From: Exophiala sp. HKRS030
Lineage: Eukaryota; Ascomycota; Eurotiomycetes; Chaetothyriales; Herpotrichiellaceae
DNA length: 64,000 bases
NCBI GenBank assembly: GCA_023897205.1
Contig: JAHWDD010000003.1
Span: 4,529,665 to 4,593,664 of the forward strand
Direction: 5' to 3'
Below the pieces are notes generated by a model. It worked only from the letters and a program-made list of their open reading frames with translations, was not told the DNA's origin and made no database searches. Below are positions 1 through 12,325 of this stretch, piece after piece (within the stretch, counting starts at the first letter, position 1; every line of letters begins with the position of its first letter). The position numbers and the translations under genes are program-made.

Positions 1-797
1 CCGCGGATATCCCAGGCTGACTTCTTCGAAGCGCACGTCGTCGATCCAATCGGTGCGGCGAACGTGCAGATGGCCTGTAACGACGACTTTGGCGTTGAAC
101 CGCGTGTGCCAGTCCTCGGTCAGCTTCGTGCCGCACCACAGGCTGAAGCGCGGCACGCTGGGGATCGTGACGAGGTCTTCGCGCAGCGGCCAGTGGTTGA
201 TGATGACGAGCGGGATCCCCGCGCCGCTGCGGCTTCGAGTCGTTCTTCGGCTTTGGCCACGAGGGCTTCGCACCAGGCGTCGCGTGTTGGGAATGGGTCA
301 GGGTGGAGCAGCGCTTCGTCCGTCGCGTATACGTTTTCTTCCATGGCCCAGTCGAGGGCGTCGGCACGCGAGACGTGTGCCGGCCGGAACGAGTAGTCGT
401 ACAGCGTGAAGATCGGGCAGATCAACGCCGGTCCGCCCTCGCCTTCCCACTTGACGAACTCGTCCTCGGGCGTGATCACGCCCCAGTCGTTGGCGATGCG
501 GATGCATTCCTGGTACTTGTCGTCGCCGCGCAGGTCCTTGTCGAGTTCCTTCTCCGAGTCTTCCTCGGGCTTCTGGTTTTTACCCGGCAGTGTGTACAGT
601 TCGTGGTTTCCTGGTACCCAGAATACTTGCTTGAATAGTGCGGTCGTCACCTTGAACGCCTCCCCGAGATGTTCCAGTCGTTCGCCAACGTCGCCGCACA
701 GGATCAGGCTGTCTTCTGGGTGTGGCGCGATCTCGTGCAGGGCTTCTAGGTTCTGTTTGTAGCTGATGTGTAGATCGGCAATCGCGTAGAGACGCAT
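1..797 (-). CDS. Calcineurin-like metallophosphoesterase, partial, with a single-base frameshift
   Basis: This is a metal-dependent phosphoesterase of the calcineurin-like superfamily; its substrate is unknown. Seen in order: the D-x-H metal motif (IADLHIS, about residues 7-13 from the chosen start), GDVGE, and GNHE. Past a break come an isolated NH (INHWP) and GHLH, which complete the five-motif active site. The start is the Met at 795-797 directly before RLYAIADLH; an in-frame extension of 25 codons upstream is not conserved-looking. The frame carrying the first three motifs and the frame carrying the last two differ by one base, and the switch is at the C run 217-220 (GGGG on the coding strand). 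One extra base there would join them. The gene runs off the left edge of the window. Third-position GC is high compared with the flanking intergenic DNA. Family assignment is secure; whether the frameshift is real is not. Confidence 0.85.
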
Positions 798-3379
798 ATT
801 GGACGTGTGTGGTGGGAAGGCTCCACGAGGCTGAGGCTGATGGAAATGGTCCGCCCACCGCTTTCTTTCCACTTGGTCTGTGCGTCAGTGCTCTCGTGCT
901 TTTCAAATGCACCGCAAAAGCTTCTCGCGTTGATGCATGTATCGAGCAGTTCTTGGGAAGTTCTATAAGATTAGCTTTCGTAGCTGGTGTATTGTCTTTC
1001 AGGATCTATCTTCCATCTTGTGACGTTTCTCGGAATGGACGAAGGGATGTCGATAAGGCTGATGCTCCCGACTCTATGAATTCGATGTTGCGATGCGCTC
1101 AAGTTTGGATCAACGTAATAGCTTCGAAGACTGCTGGTTTTACTCCGTCTAGACTGTACTGTTCTATCTGATTTTGAAGTAATATATTTGCTGGGATTTG
1201 TGAAGCCTGGCGTGATCTACGGCCCAATGTCTATTTTCAGTTTTACCAAGATACAGGGCTTGGAACGGATCAATGTATCCCCGGCCGGTCTGCGGATGAA
1301 TCCTTGGCTATGTCGGTGATAAGATTTTCCGCTTCCTGCACGCAAGTTCCCATCTTTGACATTCTTCTGGACAAAACGGCACGACAATCACTGGAGGGTG
1401 GCCTCATTCGCCGCGGTGGGACTCTACTTCCTAGGCACCGAGGGCCATCTCTAACCACTTGTGATCTTCCATCTCACTCACCAATGCACGGGCATAAAGT
1501 TAATTTATCACCGATGCCCGTTCTGTAGGGACCATCACGGACTTTCGTCGTTTCCGGGACAGAGCTGAAAGCCGTGAAAGCTTGAAAGGTGAGTCTATGA
1601 CATAAAAAGTGTACGAGACCTTTGCAGCCATTTGTTCGATGTCCAGATGAATCCAGTAAGGGATAGCAGTCCTTTGCAGCACACTCATATTCATTTGTGC
1701 TCAACAGTTATATAGTAAGGGCATGATTCTCTCTTGCCTCAGGGAAGTGCTAACTCAAGACCCCTGGCAGGTAAGCATGATTTACGACTCTTGCAGAATC
1801 ACTCGAGACCGATGTGCAGGTTGGTGGCCCTCGACCATTGCAAACGTCACAGGTTTATCCGATCCTGGTCACGATAAAGGTTTAATCGATTCTGGGCTTC
1901 TAAGATATGTTCTTTTCGATCTGCCTGGCCTAATTCTCCCCAAGTTCCGACCAACCGAGCTGTTGGGCAGGAGGCTAAAAAAAGATTGAACTTCTCAGAT
2001 CCCTGGATTCCAATTCTTTTCTCATTCTGTCGAGGTTTCAATATTGGGACTCTGTTCATCAATACTTCCTGAACTCGGACCCCGACGGAGACGGCACAAC
2101 GGCACTGAATGGTGACGTTGATACATGTGCTTCTGTCACGTGATGGTACCGGGTGCACAAGCCTGCGAAGCTTCCCAGTGGATCTGGGCTTTCCAACCAT
2201 AGTGGGGGAACAAGAAGTGTATGCTTTAGCGATGCCACTAATGCAGCTTCTTACAGACAGGTCGAACTACCTTCCGCTCTCGCAATGAGGCGACAAGAGC
2301 TTGTAGACGCCACGTCTAATGTAGGGCGTGTGAAGAAGGTGTGGAGGTCGACGAAATCAATGTCTTTATCATGGACAAAACGTCCCTAGCCCATCCCCGC
2401 CAAAAGGGACCGGGATGATATGAAACATAAACCACCTGGTAATGGTAATGAACAATTGTGGTTACTTGCGGACAACACCCCGCAGGCCCGCAGTGATGCT
2501 ACAAGGTATTGAGGAGTTCTCCATAAAATGTCAGTTCACCTCTTGACGTGGTGCATTGATTTGTCGACATACTACATCAATTCATCCCGCAACTCTTTCA
2601 CGCAGGTGAATTTATCCCGTCCATTGACGTTTCTTTCCAACCCACCATCCTAATGTCATGTCATGCATTCCCGAAGACTGGGCTTTTGGTCCATCGCTTA
2701 CCTTGTGTTTGCCACCAAGAATGATTCTTCCCTCGAATTTTGGTTCACATTAACATGTCCTAGCCAGCTCGTCAAGAGAGCTAAGATCTCAAGATCGTCG
2801 GTGACGCGGTGGTCAATGCTCAGCCTCACAAACATTCCCCCTGGCTCACGAGCTCTGATTTGGTCGTAACTCACGCACTGACTGACGGATTGAGCCGATT
2901 CTATCAATCATGCCTTGTCAAATGTCATGTGCTTCTCCACAAAGCATTGGACCAGCCTGAAAGTCCGATATCCATTTTCTTGTGAGACATGCGTTAGTCT
3001 CCGCCAGGCTTATGCAAAGATGGAAGATATCATTCACAGACCTCTCGCTAGCTTTGTTCAATCATCGTCGTCGTCATGATACCACTCGTGATGTGTCAAC
3101 CGACCAGGATGGACGACTTTGCCCCGCAAAGTGATAGCTGGACCGACGGTGCACGATAATGATGATGATCCTTTGGCGATTCGTTGGCGATGCTGCAGCT
3201 ACAAAACTTTTGGAGTTTCCATTATGGAAATTTCTTCTCTTTCAGCAAGGAATTCTATCTCGTTGTGTTTGGTTTCAGAAACTGAACATTCGCTTCATCG
3301 GTTGTCTGCCTACTTTCGCTCACCACGACATTCGTTGGCTCTATATCAGTTATCGGGATATCAACCATAAGCCTTCACG
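798..3379. other. Intergenic, no gene recognised
   Basis: Only short overlapping open frames without family features are present on either strand. A CTATATCAG box about 35 bp before the ATG at 3380 is a plausible TATA-like element for the PIR gene. Nothing else is supported. Confidence 0.5.
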
Positions 3380-4689
3380 ATGCAGTCTCTCGCTCTGTTG
3401 GCCCTGGCCCTTGGGGTCTGTGCTACACCCATGCCTCAAGGTGTCACTGATTCAATTGCTCCTGACGCCGCACCGCCAGCCGGCTGTCAAACAACCACTT
3501 CACAGAAGCTTCAACTATATGTCGCCAATGTGACAACCAGCACTAAGCGTGACCTATCAGCGGTTCGTCTACCTTCAATGAGTTTTGCGATGATGAGCTA
3601 ACCAGATACAGCGACAACTCGATGGTCCTCTTATCATGACCCTCACAGATTCTGTCTTGAAGGATCAGGCCGGACGGACCGGGTACATTGCTGCAAATTA
3701 TCAATTCCAGTTCGATGCACCACCACAGGCGGGTGCCATCTACACCTCTGGATTCTCGTACTGCTCCAACGGAAGCATTGCTCTTGGAGGATCCGCCATC
3801 TTTTACCAATGTCTCTCAGGCTCCTTCTACAATCTCTACGATCGTAACTGGGCCGAGCATTGCAATGCTGTTTATTTCCTAGGCTACACTGGTACTGCCT
3901 CAGCACCGGCAGTTTCTCAAGCCAGTGATGGTCAGCCCGTGGCCACCAGTAATGCACCTGTCAGCCAGATCTCTGAGTAAGTCATCGATTTTCTCGTTCT
4001 TGACATAGATCCAGCTACTGACTCTTCACAGTGGTCAACCACAAGCCAGTACAGGTGTTGCGCCCGTGACTCAGATTAGCGACGGTCAACCTCAAGCCCC
4101 AACTGGAGCCCCAGTCACTCAGATTTCCGACGGACAACCACAAGCACCCACCGGTGCCCCCGTCACCCAGATCTCTGATGGCCAGCCTCAAGCACCCACC
4201 GGTGCCCCCGTCACCCAGATCTCTGATGGCCAACCTCAAGCACCCACTGGTGCTCCCGTCACTCAGATCTCTGATGGCCAGCCTCAAGCTCCCACTGGTG
4301 CTCCCGTGACCCAGATCTCAGACGGCCAGCCTCAGGCTCCCACTGGAGCTCCAGTGACCCAGATTTCTGACGGTCAACCTCAAGCTCCAACTGGTGCACC
4401 AGTCACTCAGATCAGCGATGGCCAACCACAAGCTCCTACTGGCGCACCAGTCACACAAATCAGCGATGGACAACCCCAAGCACCTACTGGCGCACCCGTG
4501 ACCCAGATCTCTGACGGCCAACCTCAAGCGCCCACTGGAAACCCAGTTTCTCAAATCAGCGACGGCCAAGTCCAGGCTCCTACCAGCACCGCCGCTCCTG
4601 CTACATACACCGGTGCCGCACACCACGACGGCCTCTCTGGCAGCCTTGCCATCGTTGCCGGTATCGCAGGTGCTGTGATCCTCTTGTAA
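3380..4689 (+). CDS. PIR-repeat cell-wall protein with predicted GPI anchor
   Basis: This is a secreted structural cell-wall protein of 401 residues encoded by three exons: 3380-3562, 3612-3976 and 4032-4689. Both introns are GT-AG; the first contains a CTAAC branch site. Residues 1-16 form a signal peptide ([17 protein letters not shown]). Residues about 30-165 match the four-cysteine PIR1-type wall domain (motifs [32 protein letters not shown]). Then follow about 13 PIR-type repeats of the form SQISDGQ(P/V)QA, ten of them near-perfect 16-residue units. The tail is a short Ser/Thr/Ala linker and a hydrophobic end ([15 protein letters not shown]) typical of a GPI signal. In PIR proteins the Gln of the repeat is the site of alkali-labile ester linkage to beta-1,3-glucan. 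The domain order, four-Cys domain before the repeats plus GPI, is the reverse of yeast Pir1-4. Confidence 0.9.
4066..4545 (+). repeat. Ten tandem 48-bp coding repeats (PIR units)
   Basis: Ten consecutive 48-bp units encode [16 protein letters not shown] with almost no amino-acid variation. The DNA varies freely at third positions, so protein sequence is under constraint and the array is not a recent identical duplication. One further unit ([10 protein letters not shown]) follows, and diverged units precede the array on both sides of intron 2. The antisense frames over the array stay open only because the unit is a multiple of three. Confidence 0.95.
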
Positions 4690-5555
4690 ACGAGCCGATA
4701 CGACACCTCATAAAAATTCCGTTGAACTCGACGAAGCAGCATCGTCGCTCCCTCGCTCCTTGATCTCTATGATAGGTCTGTCTGATCTGGCAACGCGCAG
4801 AAATGTCGTCGGCATGATCTTTCAGATACATAACATCATATTACAAGAGAATGTCGTCGTCTCACGTTTTACGTCTCGTTTCAAGATGAGGCTCATATGC
4901 ACTGAGGCAGGAATTGGAAAACCATGCGCATCCATTCGTACATATTGGCAGCACTTATCTGCTTGTTTGTGCCTGGCACTCATTTCTCATCATTGCATGG
5001 GACATTGAGGTCCAACATCGTTTGCCTGGAAAATGTCCGAATAGTTTCGGGAACTGTACCTAGTATCTAATAATTAATAACAACTCCTCATTGCCACATC
5101 CTTTGTGTAAGTGTCATGGTCATGGCTTGATGCTGTGATCGACGGAATCCTCTAGTGAAATGTACAAGGAATGTGTCCTCAACAGTTTTTCGTAAAGACC
5201 CCGCTTCGATCGTCGAAGTTCCACTTTCGTACATATATTCTTCCCCGCATCCCGTCCGTCCCATGTGAACAGGGTGGCTGGAATCAAGCTCTGAGAGGTG
5301 ATCTTGCCTCTGGAATTTTCCGCCGGTCTTGCGTATGACCTTCATGGACTTGCACAAGCTGCCTCGGTTGGACTGGACTGGACTGCTGTAGCTTGGTCCC
5401 CTCACATGGAGGCCTTCTCTCCCTACGCTTGTTACGAGGTACAATAAGTACATGGTTGACGTGCAATGCGAACATGTGTTGATTCGTTTCAAATCCATGA
5501 GCTGGCGCATTTGTAAAGAAGGCTGGATCATTGTGGCATAATACTTTTCGAATAT
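4690..5555. other. Intergenic between convergent genes
   Basis: This is the 3' flank of the PIR gene and of the minus-strand regulator. Short open frames on the minus strand (for example 5088-5531) show no recognisable domain, and I assign none. Confidence 0.5.
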
Positions 5556-7085
5556 TCAGATTATGAAAACCGGCATGACTTCAGGTAGGATTTCTGTCCA
5601 GCGTCTCTCGGCTTGAACTTTCCACAGTTCCTGCAGTGCCGCCAAGGCTGTGGGGATATTGTGAAATTTAGTTCGGGAGTAGACCTCTTGCAGGCGTAGT
5701 GTGAAGAAGTTGCGGTGCTCAAAGGTCGAGCTTTCCGCTGCTGCGATGAAGTATGCCCATACCAAGGTGTGGTGACCGGGTTGACCCGGCTGGATATTGA
5801 GGCAAAGGTCCTTGAGCTCCTCGAGTGCCGCGGTTGTCTCTGAGTGTGGTGGGGCTTTTGTCACACGTGTAAGGTAGATATTGCATGCGCTTCTGATTGC
5901 TGCTTTGTACAGAGCAATCTGGGGTGCGAGGCTGGGAAAGAAGATTGCTGCGTTGGAGATGAAGTCGAAGTACTTATCGTGGGCCGATAATGTTGATGCT
6001 CCAGAGACCTCGCCGAGGAGAGGTTGCGCGAAGAGTGTCATCATTCTTGTCTGTTCCTTCAGGAACGAGTGCATTGCTGAATCTTGCCCTACAGATGTGT
6101 TCGCAGTGGCGAGATGTTGGAGAAGTCGGAAAAGGATAGGGAGGTTGCTGCCGCCTGTGACTGTCTCGCCAGTTAGCAGCACGATGATCGTGGTCCATGC
6201 GGACAGGTCCAGAAGATTGGCATTCGATGAAACCGGATCGGCTCTGTGGCGGAGATTCTGGATTATGGTCTGCAACCCGGTGTCCGCATGGTGTTGAAGC
6301 TGTGGTCTCTGTGCGGCCAGGTGGTACATGGACACAACGGAGACGGCGGCTTTTACAAGATCGTCCTCGTAAGCCATGGGAAGTATTAAATCTCGATAGC
6401 CGTTGAATTTCCCGTCGAGCACAACCATGACAGGCGCTACCGCTTCGGAAAAGTGAGCGAAGAGCTCCCGGTATTGCGGAGGCATCACTTCTAGGGTGCA
6501 CGGTATTTGATACACCTGAAGGGAGCCGACTGTCGTACTCTCCACGTGTGGAAAGCGAGTTAAAGGTAGAGCAAGAGTTTCAGAACTCGGTTCCATTGTC
6601 AAGGTGAGATCATCGAGAGTATTTCCATCCATCTCGACCATGTCGAACACAGTAACATCGTCAAGCAAGAACTCACTTGGCGGGAGGAGAAATCACCTGA
6701 AGAAGCATCGCCTATGATATCGCCTATCATCGAAGATGGTCGCGCCGCTTCTTTTACTTGTGAGCCCTGGTCTGCTACAGGATCCTCTGGCCATACAAGA
6801 TCAGGAAGTGCTCTCTGAATGACAGCTTTGGGGAATTTGCGGCCTGCGTTGACAGCGGAAGCTCGTCCTTTCACCTTGCCTCTCGCGGCCGGTCCCTCGT
6901 TGAATCTGAAGCGAACTCCATATCCTGAACACTCGAGTCCTTTTCCAAGACACTTCCTACAAGCAGGTCGTGTCCCATCGCATTTCACTCGACGTTGCGA
7001 ACAAATGTGACATCCTAGTCCCGCATGTAAGGACTTACTTTATCATGAGGATTCGGGTTCACTTACCGGACTTTAATTTTGGCAT
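5556..7085 (-). CDS. Zn2Cys6 transcription factor with fungal-specific regulatory domain
   Basis: This is a DNA-binding regulator of about 477 residues in three exons (coding strand): 7085-7067, 7014-6677 and 6632-5556. The introns are 7015-7066 (GTAAGT...CTAG) and 6633-6676 (GTGAGT...GAG). A tiny first exon encodes MPKLKSG; splicing it on creates the complete cluster C-x2-C-x6-C-x5-C-x2-C-x6-C (CHIC...KC...ACRKC...C, residues 8-35). It is followed by the GYGV(R)FR segment commonly seen after clusters of this type. The remainder resembles the Fungal_trans_2 type regulatory region: a long alpha-helical domain with a PQYRELFAHF start and no second DNA-binding motif. It lies 449 bp downstream of the monoamine oxidase gene on the same strand, so control of that gene and of the permease is a reasonable inference, not shown by sequence. 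Confidence 0.88.
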
Positions 7086-7534
7086 GTTATCCGCATCCGG
7101 ACACCTTGAAGTAGCATGCCGGCATATCTCTAGGTGGGGTGATGATCTAACGATGGAAATTGGTGATTCATACACCAAACGGACAATGTTCAGAGTACAT
7201 CGCGTTCGAGGAGGGGACGATATCTTCGGGGAAACTACGGAAGCTCTGACCCTCACGTGACAAAACCTAAATGGAAGAGTCCACGGAGCAAAAGCTCATT
7301 TTATTTCTTGTTCACGCCCGAACTTTTAATTCATCGCCAGCTACTTCTCGTGTCACGAAACATCATGAGTTTTGTGAAGCCCAAAAAGTCGAAGATGGAA
7401 CGATGGCCTTTATCTCTACCGGGGTATTGGACTCCCTTTACGCCGTAATATTCTCAAAGTCTTCTTAAGATTTCCGACGCCTTAGCTAAAAATGAAGTCA
7501 AGGTACGCTACAAAGGGTTCTTTCATGCTTCTAT
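7086..7534. other. Promoter of the regulator and 3' flank of the amine oxidase gene
   Basis: This 449-bp tandem gap holds no gene. It must contain the regulator promoter and the oxidase terminator. No strong motif was recognised. Confidence 0.5.
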
Positions 7535-9207
<1,673 letters not shown>

Positions 9208-9282
9208 TTCGAAATTTGAAGATTGGGACGGCTGGCTAATGTCTGATCCAAGCAAAAATGCAATGAATAATGAACGAATCCT

Positions 9283-9298
9283 CGGGTACTGCGATCCG
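9283..9298. promoter_or_regulatory. CGG-N10-CCG box, candidate Zn2Cys6 site
   Basis: CGG at 9283-9285 and CCG at 9296-9298 are separated by exactly 10 bases, 76 bp upstream of the oxidase start. Inverted CGG triplets with fixed spacing are classic Zn2Cys6 dimer sites, and N10 is the spacing bound by yeast Put3. One copy in 630 bp could arise by chance. Confidence 0.35.
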
Positions 9299-9376
9299 TC
9301 GAAGGTTTATATGCCTGGATGAAATTGCTGGTGAGCATGAATTTTCAGACCTCTGTTTCCTTTTTTTCACAGGAGC

Positions 9377-9411
9377 AGATAAGACAATGGCAGAGGATTC
9401 GTCGCAGATAA
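9377..9411 (+). promoter_or_regulatory. Pair of AGATAA (HGATAR) boxes, candidate AreA sites
   Basis: AGATAA occurs at 9377-9382 and again at 9406-9411, 29 bp apart in the same orientation. HGATAR is the core recognised by AreA/NIT2 GATA activators in nitrogen catabolite control, and paired sites are typical of responsive promoters. This fits an amine-deaminating enzyme and its permease. Confidence 0.45.
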
Positions 9412-9837
9412 TCGTATCACATCTCGAATATTGAAGCCGACTGTTTGAATGCGGGTTCCAGGGTCCTGCGCTCCTGGACGACACAAATATTTCCGCTTAA
9501 GGTTAGTGGAAAGCTTGATGATACAACCACAACGCGTTAGTCTTGATGGGTCCGCTCACTTAAACTTCCCTTTTGGGATGAATATATCACAGGCGATTGG
9601 CCGACTATGTGCAACAGAGCCCGACACGAGTTCTGACGAGGTCTTACTCTCCAGATGAGAATGGCTTCATTCTAGACTTTCGAGGATGAGCATGGCCCGT
9701 GCCATTAAATAAGAAGGCCGATGTTGTTTCTTTGAAAGGGCAGCATTACTCTTCCCTACCTCAATCCACGGTCAGAGCATTAGGAGACCGTTACAGCCAA
9801 ATCTAAGAAATAGTATACCACAAGGGGTGCTCTAAAC

Positions 9838-11895
9838 ATGAGTAAGACTGAACTTCATGATGGCTCTGCGGAATTGAAGCCTGGTATGATTCCTTGCCCA
9901 GAACTCCCCGATTTGCTATTCTATCTTCGTCGGCTCTGCTGACAAGTCAACAATATCATCACAGTGGAAACAAATAATGAAGGAACATTTCGCACGGCCG
10001 ACCTATCCATTCTCGGACTCTCCCAGGAGACCGAACGAGACATTGGACCATTGGATATAATCTGTGTTGGATGGAACATCTGCAATAGTTGGGCTGGAGT
10101 GGCGGCCACCATGGCTTTGACCATTGCTCAAGGTGGTTCGGTGACATTGATATATGGCGTCGTCGTGGTCTTCATTATGGTTGGGTGCAGTGGTCTGACA
10201 ATGGCCGAATTGAGTTCTGTATATCCTACCGCTGGGGGACAGTGAGTGGTTCTTTCCATGATTGACAAGAGAAAGAGGCTTGTACAGTTTACAAAAGGCT
10301 GACCGCATCAGATACCACTGGACATCCATCCTTACCCCTGCTAAGCCTGCGCGCTTTTTGGTCTGTGTTGCATATTCTATGGAGAGGCTAAGATCAGTGC
10401 ACTGACTTTTATACAGAGCTATGCCTGTGGAATTACCAATGTCTATGCCTGGATCTCCACCACAGCGGGCATAGCGATTATCGTTGCCCAAGTTGTCCTC
10501 GCGATGGTCATCTTCTACCAACCCGACTATGTCCCACAAACATGGCACTACTTCCTTGTCTATCAAGCCATCAACTTCCTCGTCTGCGTGCACAATATCT
10601 TCACCCTGAAGAAGACTATGTGGGTCAACGACGTCTCATGTAAGTATATTTATCCTTCATCCATTCTACTCATGCATCCCTTCGTTACCCCCGCAAGAAT
10701 CCGACTTTCGCTTATACTTACAAATTACGTAAACAGTCGTGATCACACTCACAGGCTTCTTCACCATCATTGTTACCTGCCTAGCGCGAAGCTCTCCCAA
10801 ACAAGACGCACAATTCGTATGGAGCACATTCATCAACGAGAGCGGCTGGAGCGACGGCGTCAGCTTCCTCACTGGTCTGATCTCCCCCAATTACATGTAT
10901 GCCGGTATCGACGGGGCGATTCACTTATGCGAAGAATGCAAGAATCCAGCACGTGTGGTTCCACGAGCCATCATCAGCACACTCGTCATCGGCTTCGTTA
11001 CCAGCTTCACCTTCGCTGTCGCCATGACCTATTGCATCGGCGACTTTGACGCTGTCATTAGCACTGCCACAGCGTAAGACCGTCGCTCAGTAACCTTTCT
11101 CTCCGCTTCATCGTACTAATCCAGAATGAACAGGGTCCCCATCTACGAGATATGGCACCAAGCAACACGCTCATCCGCGGCTGCAACAACATTCATGGCA
11201 ATCCTCCTGACTGCAGCAACAGTAGCTCTGATCGCCGTACAACAAACCGCATCTCGCCTTACATGGTCATTCGCACGAGACAACGCCCTGCTCGGCTCAG
11301 GGTACATGGGCACGATCGACCCTCGTCTCGGCGTGCCCATGTGGGCGCTCCTAGCCAACGCGACCGTCGTTTTCATCATCGGGTGCATCTTCCTCGGCTC
11401 TTCGACGGCGTTCAACGCGTTCATCGGCACAGGCTTGATCCTGCAACAGGTCACATACGCGATCCCCGCGGCGTTGCTGATGTATCGCAAACGGTCGACG
11501 AGGTTTCTTCCGCGCGATCGACCGTTCAGGTTATATGGGCCTGTAGGTTGGACGGTGAACTTCGGCACCGTCGTCTTCGCTGTCGTGGTCGTTGTCTTCT
11601 ACGAGTTCCCCGTCGTGCTGCCCGTCACGGGCTCGAATATGAGTAAGTACCACCATTCCCGCGCAAAAATTTCCGCATCCGCATTTGCTTCTGCATTATT
11701 TCATTTCTCAAACCCGAGTCTGAGTTTGACGGATACGCATTCCTCTCCGATCTATCAAAATCGGTACTAATAGGTCTTATGTGTGTCGTAGATTACACCT
11801 CCGCTGTGATCGGTGTCATGACCATATTCGCCGCGATCAACTGGTTTGTCCACGGTCGCACGCACTATCATGGACCTAGGCTGGCCGAGTTCTGA
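9838..11895 (+). CDS. APC-family amino acid/choline/GABA-type permease
   Basis: This is a plasma-membrane importer of 514 residues with about 12 hydrophobic segments. Seven exons: 9838-9883, 9965-10241, 10312-10360, 10417-10639, 10737-11073, 11134-11642 and 11792-11895. All junctions are GT-AG and keep frame. Seen: a hydrophilic N-terminus, then a helix-1 region (ICVGWNICNSWAGVAA) and AELSSVYPTAGGQYHW, the signature of the fungal choline/GABA permease subfamily (Hnm1/Uga4-like). CEECKNPARVVPRAI follows helix 7-8, and RLTWSFARDNALL is a conserved cytoplasmic loop. Substrates in this subfamily include choline, GABA and polyamines; the exact one cannot be read. Divergent pairing with the amine oxidase suggests it imports the amine substrate. 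Confidence 0.9.
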
Positions 11896-12325
11896 ATGTC
11901 TGAGTGGCTCGAGAAACGCTCATGGTGTTTCTCTTGGTCGCGTAAGGCTGAATCTAAAGGAAGCCCGCTCTGCGGAGGCTGGTAGCCAGCCACCTGTGAG
12001 CCGTTGGATGTGTGCTGCGTGGGTAGTGCTTGAGTCTAACTCACTGTTGGGTCGCTGCTATAACTAGTTGATATAAGAATGACTGCAATGCTCGTGGCTT
12101 TGGCCAAAGGCGAGCCGAGAAGAAATGTTCTGTGTCAATATTCCGATACTTCGATGCGTGGACTGTTCTCAGTCGAGGAACCCCACGCATCTCCTCCGAG
12201 ACAGAGCGTTCTCAGCCTGTGGTCATGTATTAAATACGATATGTATACATTACTTCTTCAGTGATAATCTGTCTTGTACAACTGCACCTCACAATGACCT
12301 CGCCTGTCCCCTCTCCCATGCAAGA
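11896..12325. other. Convergent 3' flank
   Basis: This 430-bp gap separates the ends of the permease (+) and phospholipase B (-) genes. No gene or strong motif was seen. Confidence 0.5.

Larger units (their letters stand above)
9208..9837. promoter_or_regulatory. Shared divergent promoter of amine oxidase and permease
   Basis: This 630-bp gap separates the oxidase start (9207, minus) from the permease start (9838, plus), so both promoters must lie here. It contains two AGATAA boxes and one CGG-N10-CCG, listed separately. No ORF in it has protein-like features. Confidence 0.7.

Noticed and set aside
4066..4545. CRISPR-like array
   Set aside because: The repeats are contiguous 48-bp coding units with no spacers, in a eukaryotic cell-wall gene.
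4015..4626. Long minus-strand open frames over the PIR repeats
   Set aside because: They are antisense shadows. A 48-bp unit keeps every frame open if it has no stop in one unit, and the sense strand carries signal peptide, domain and GPI signal.
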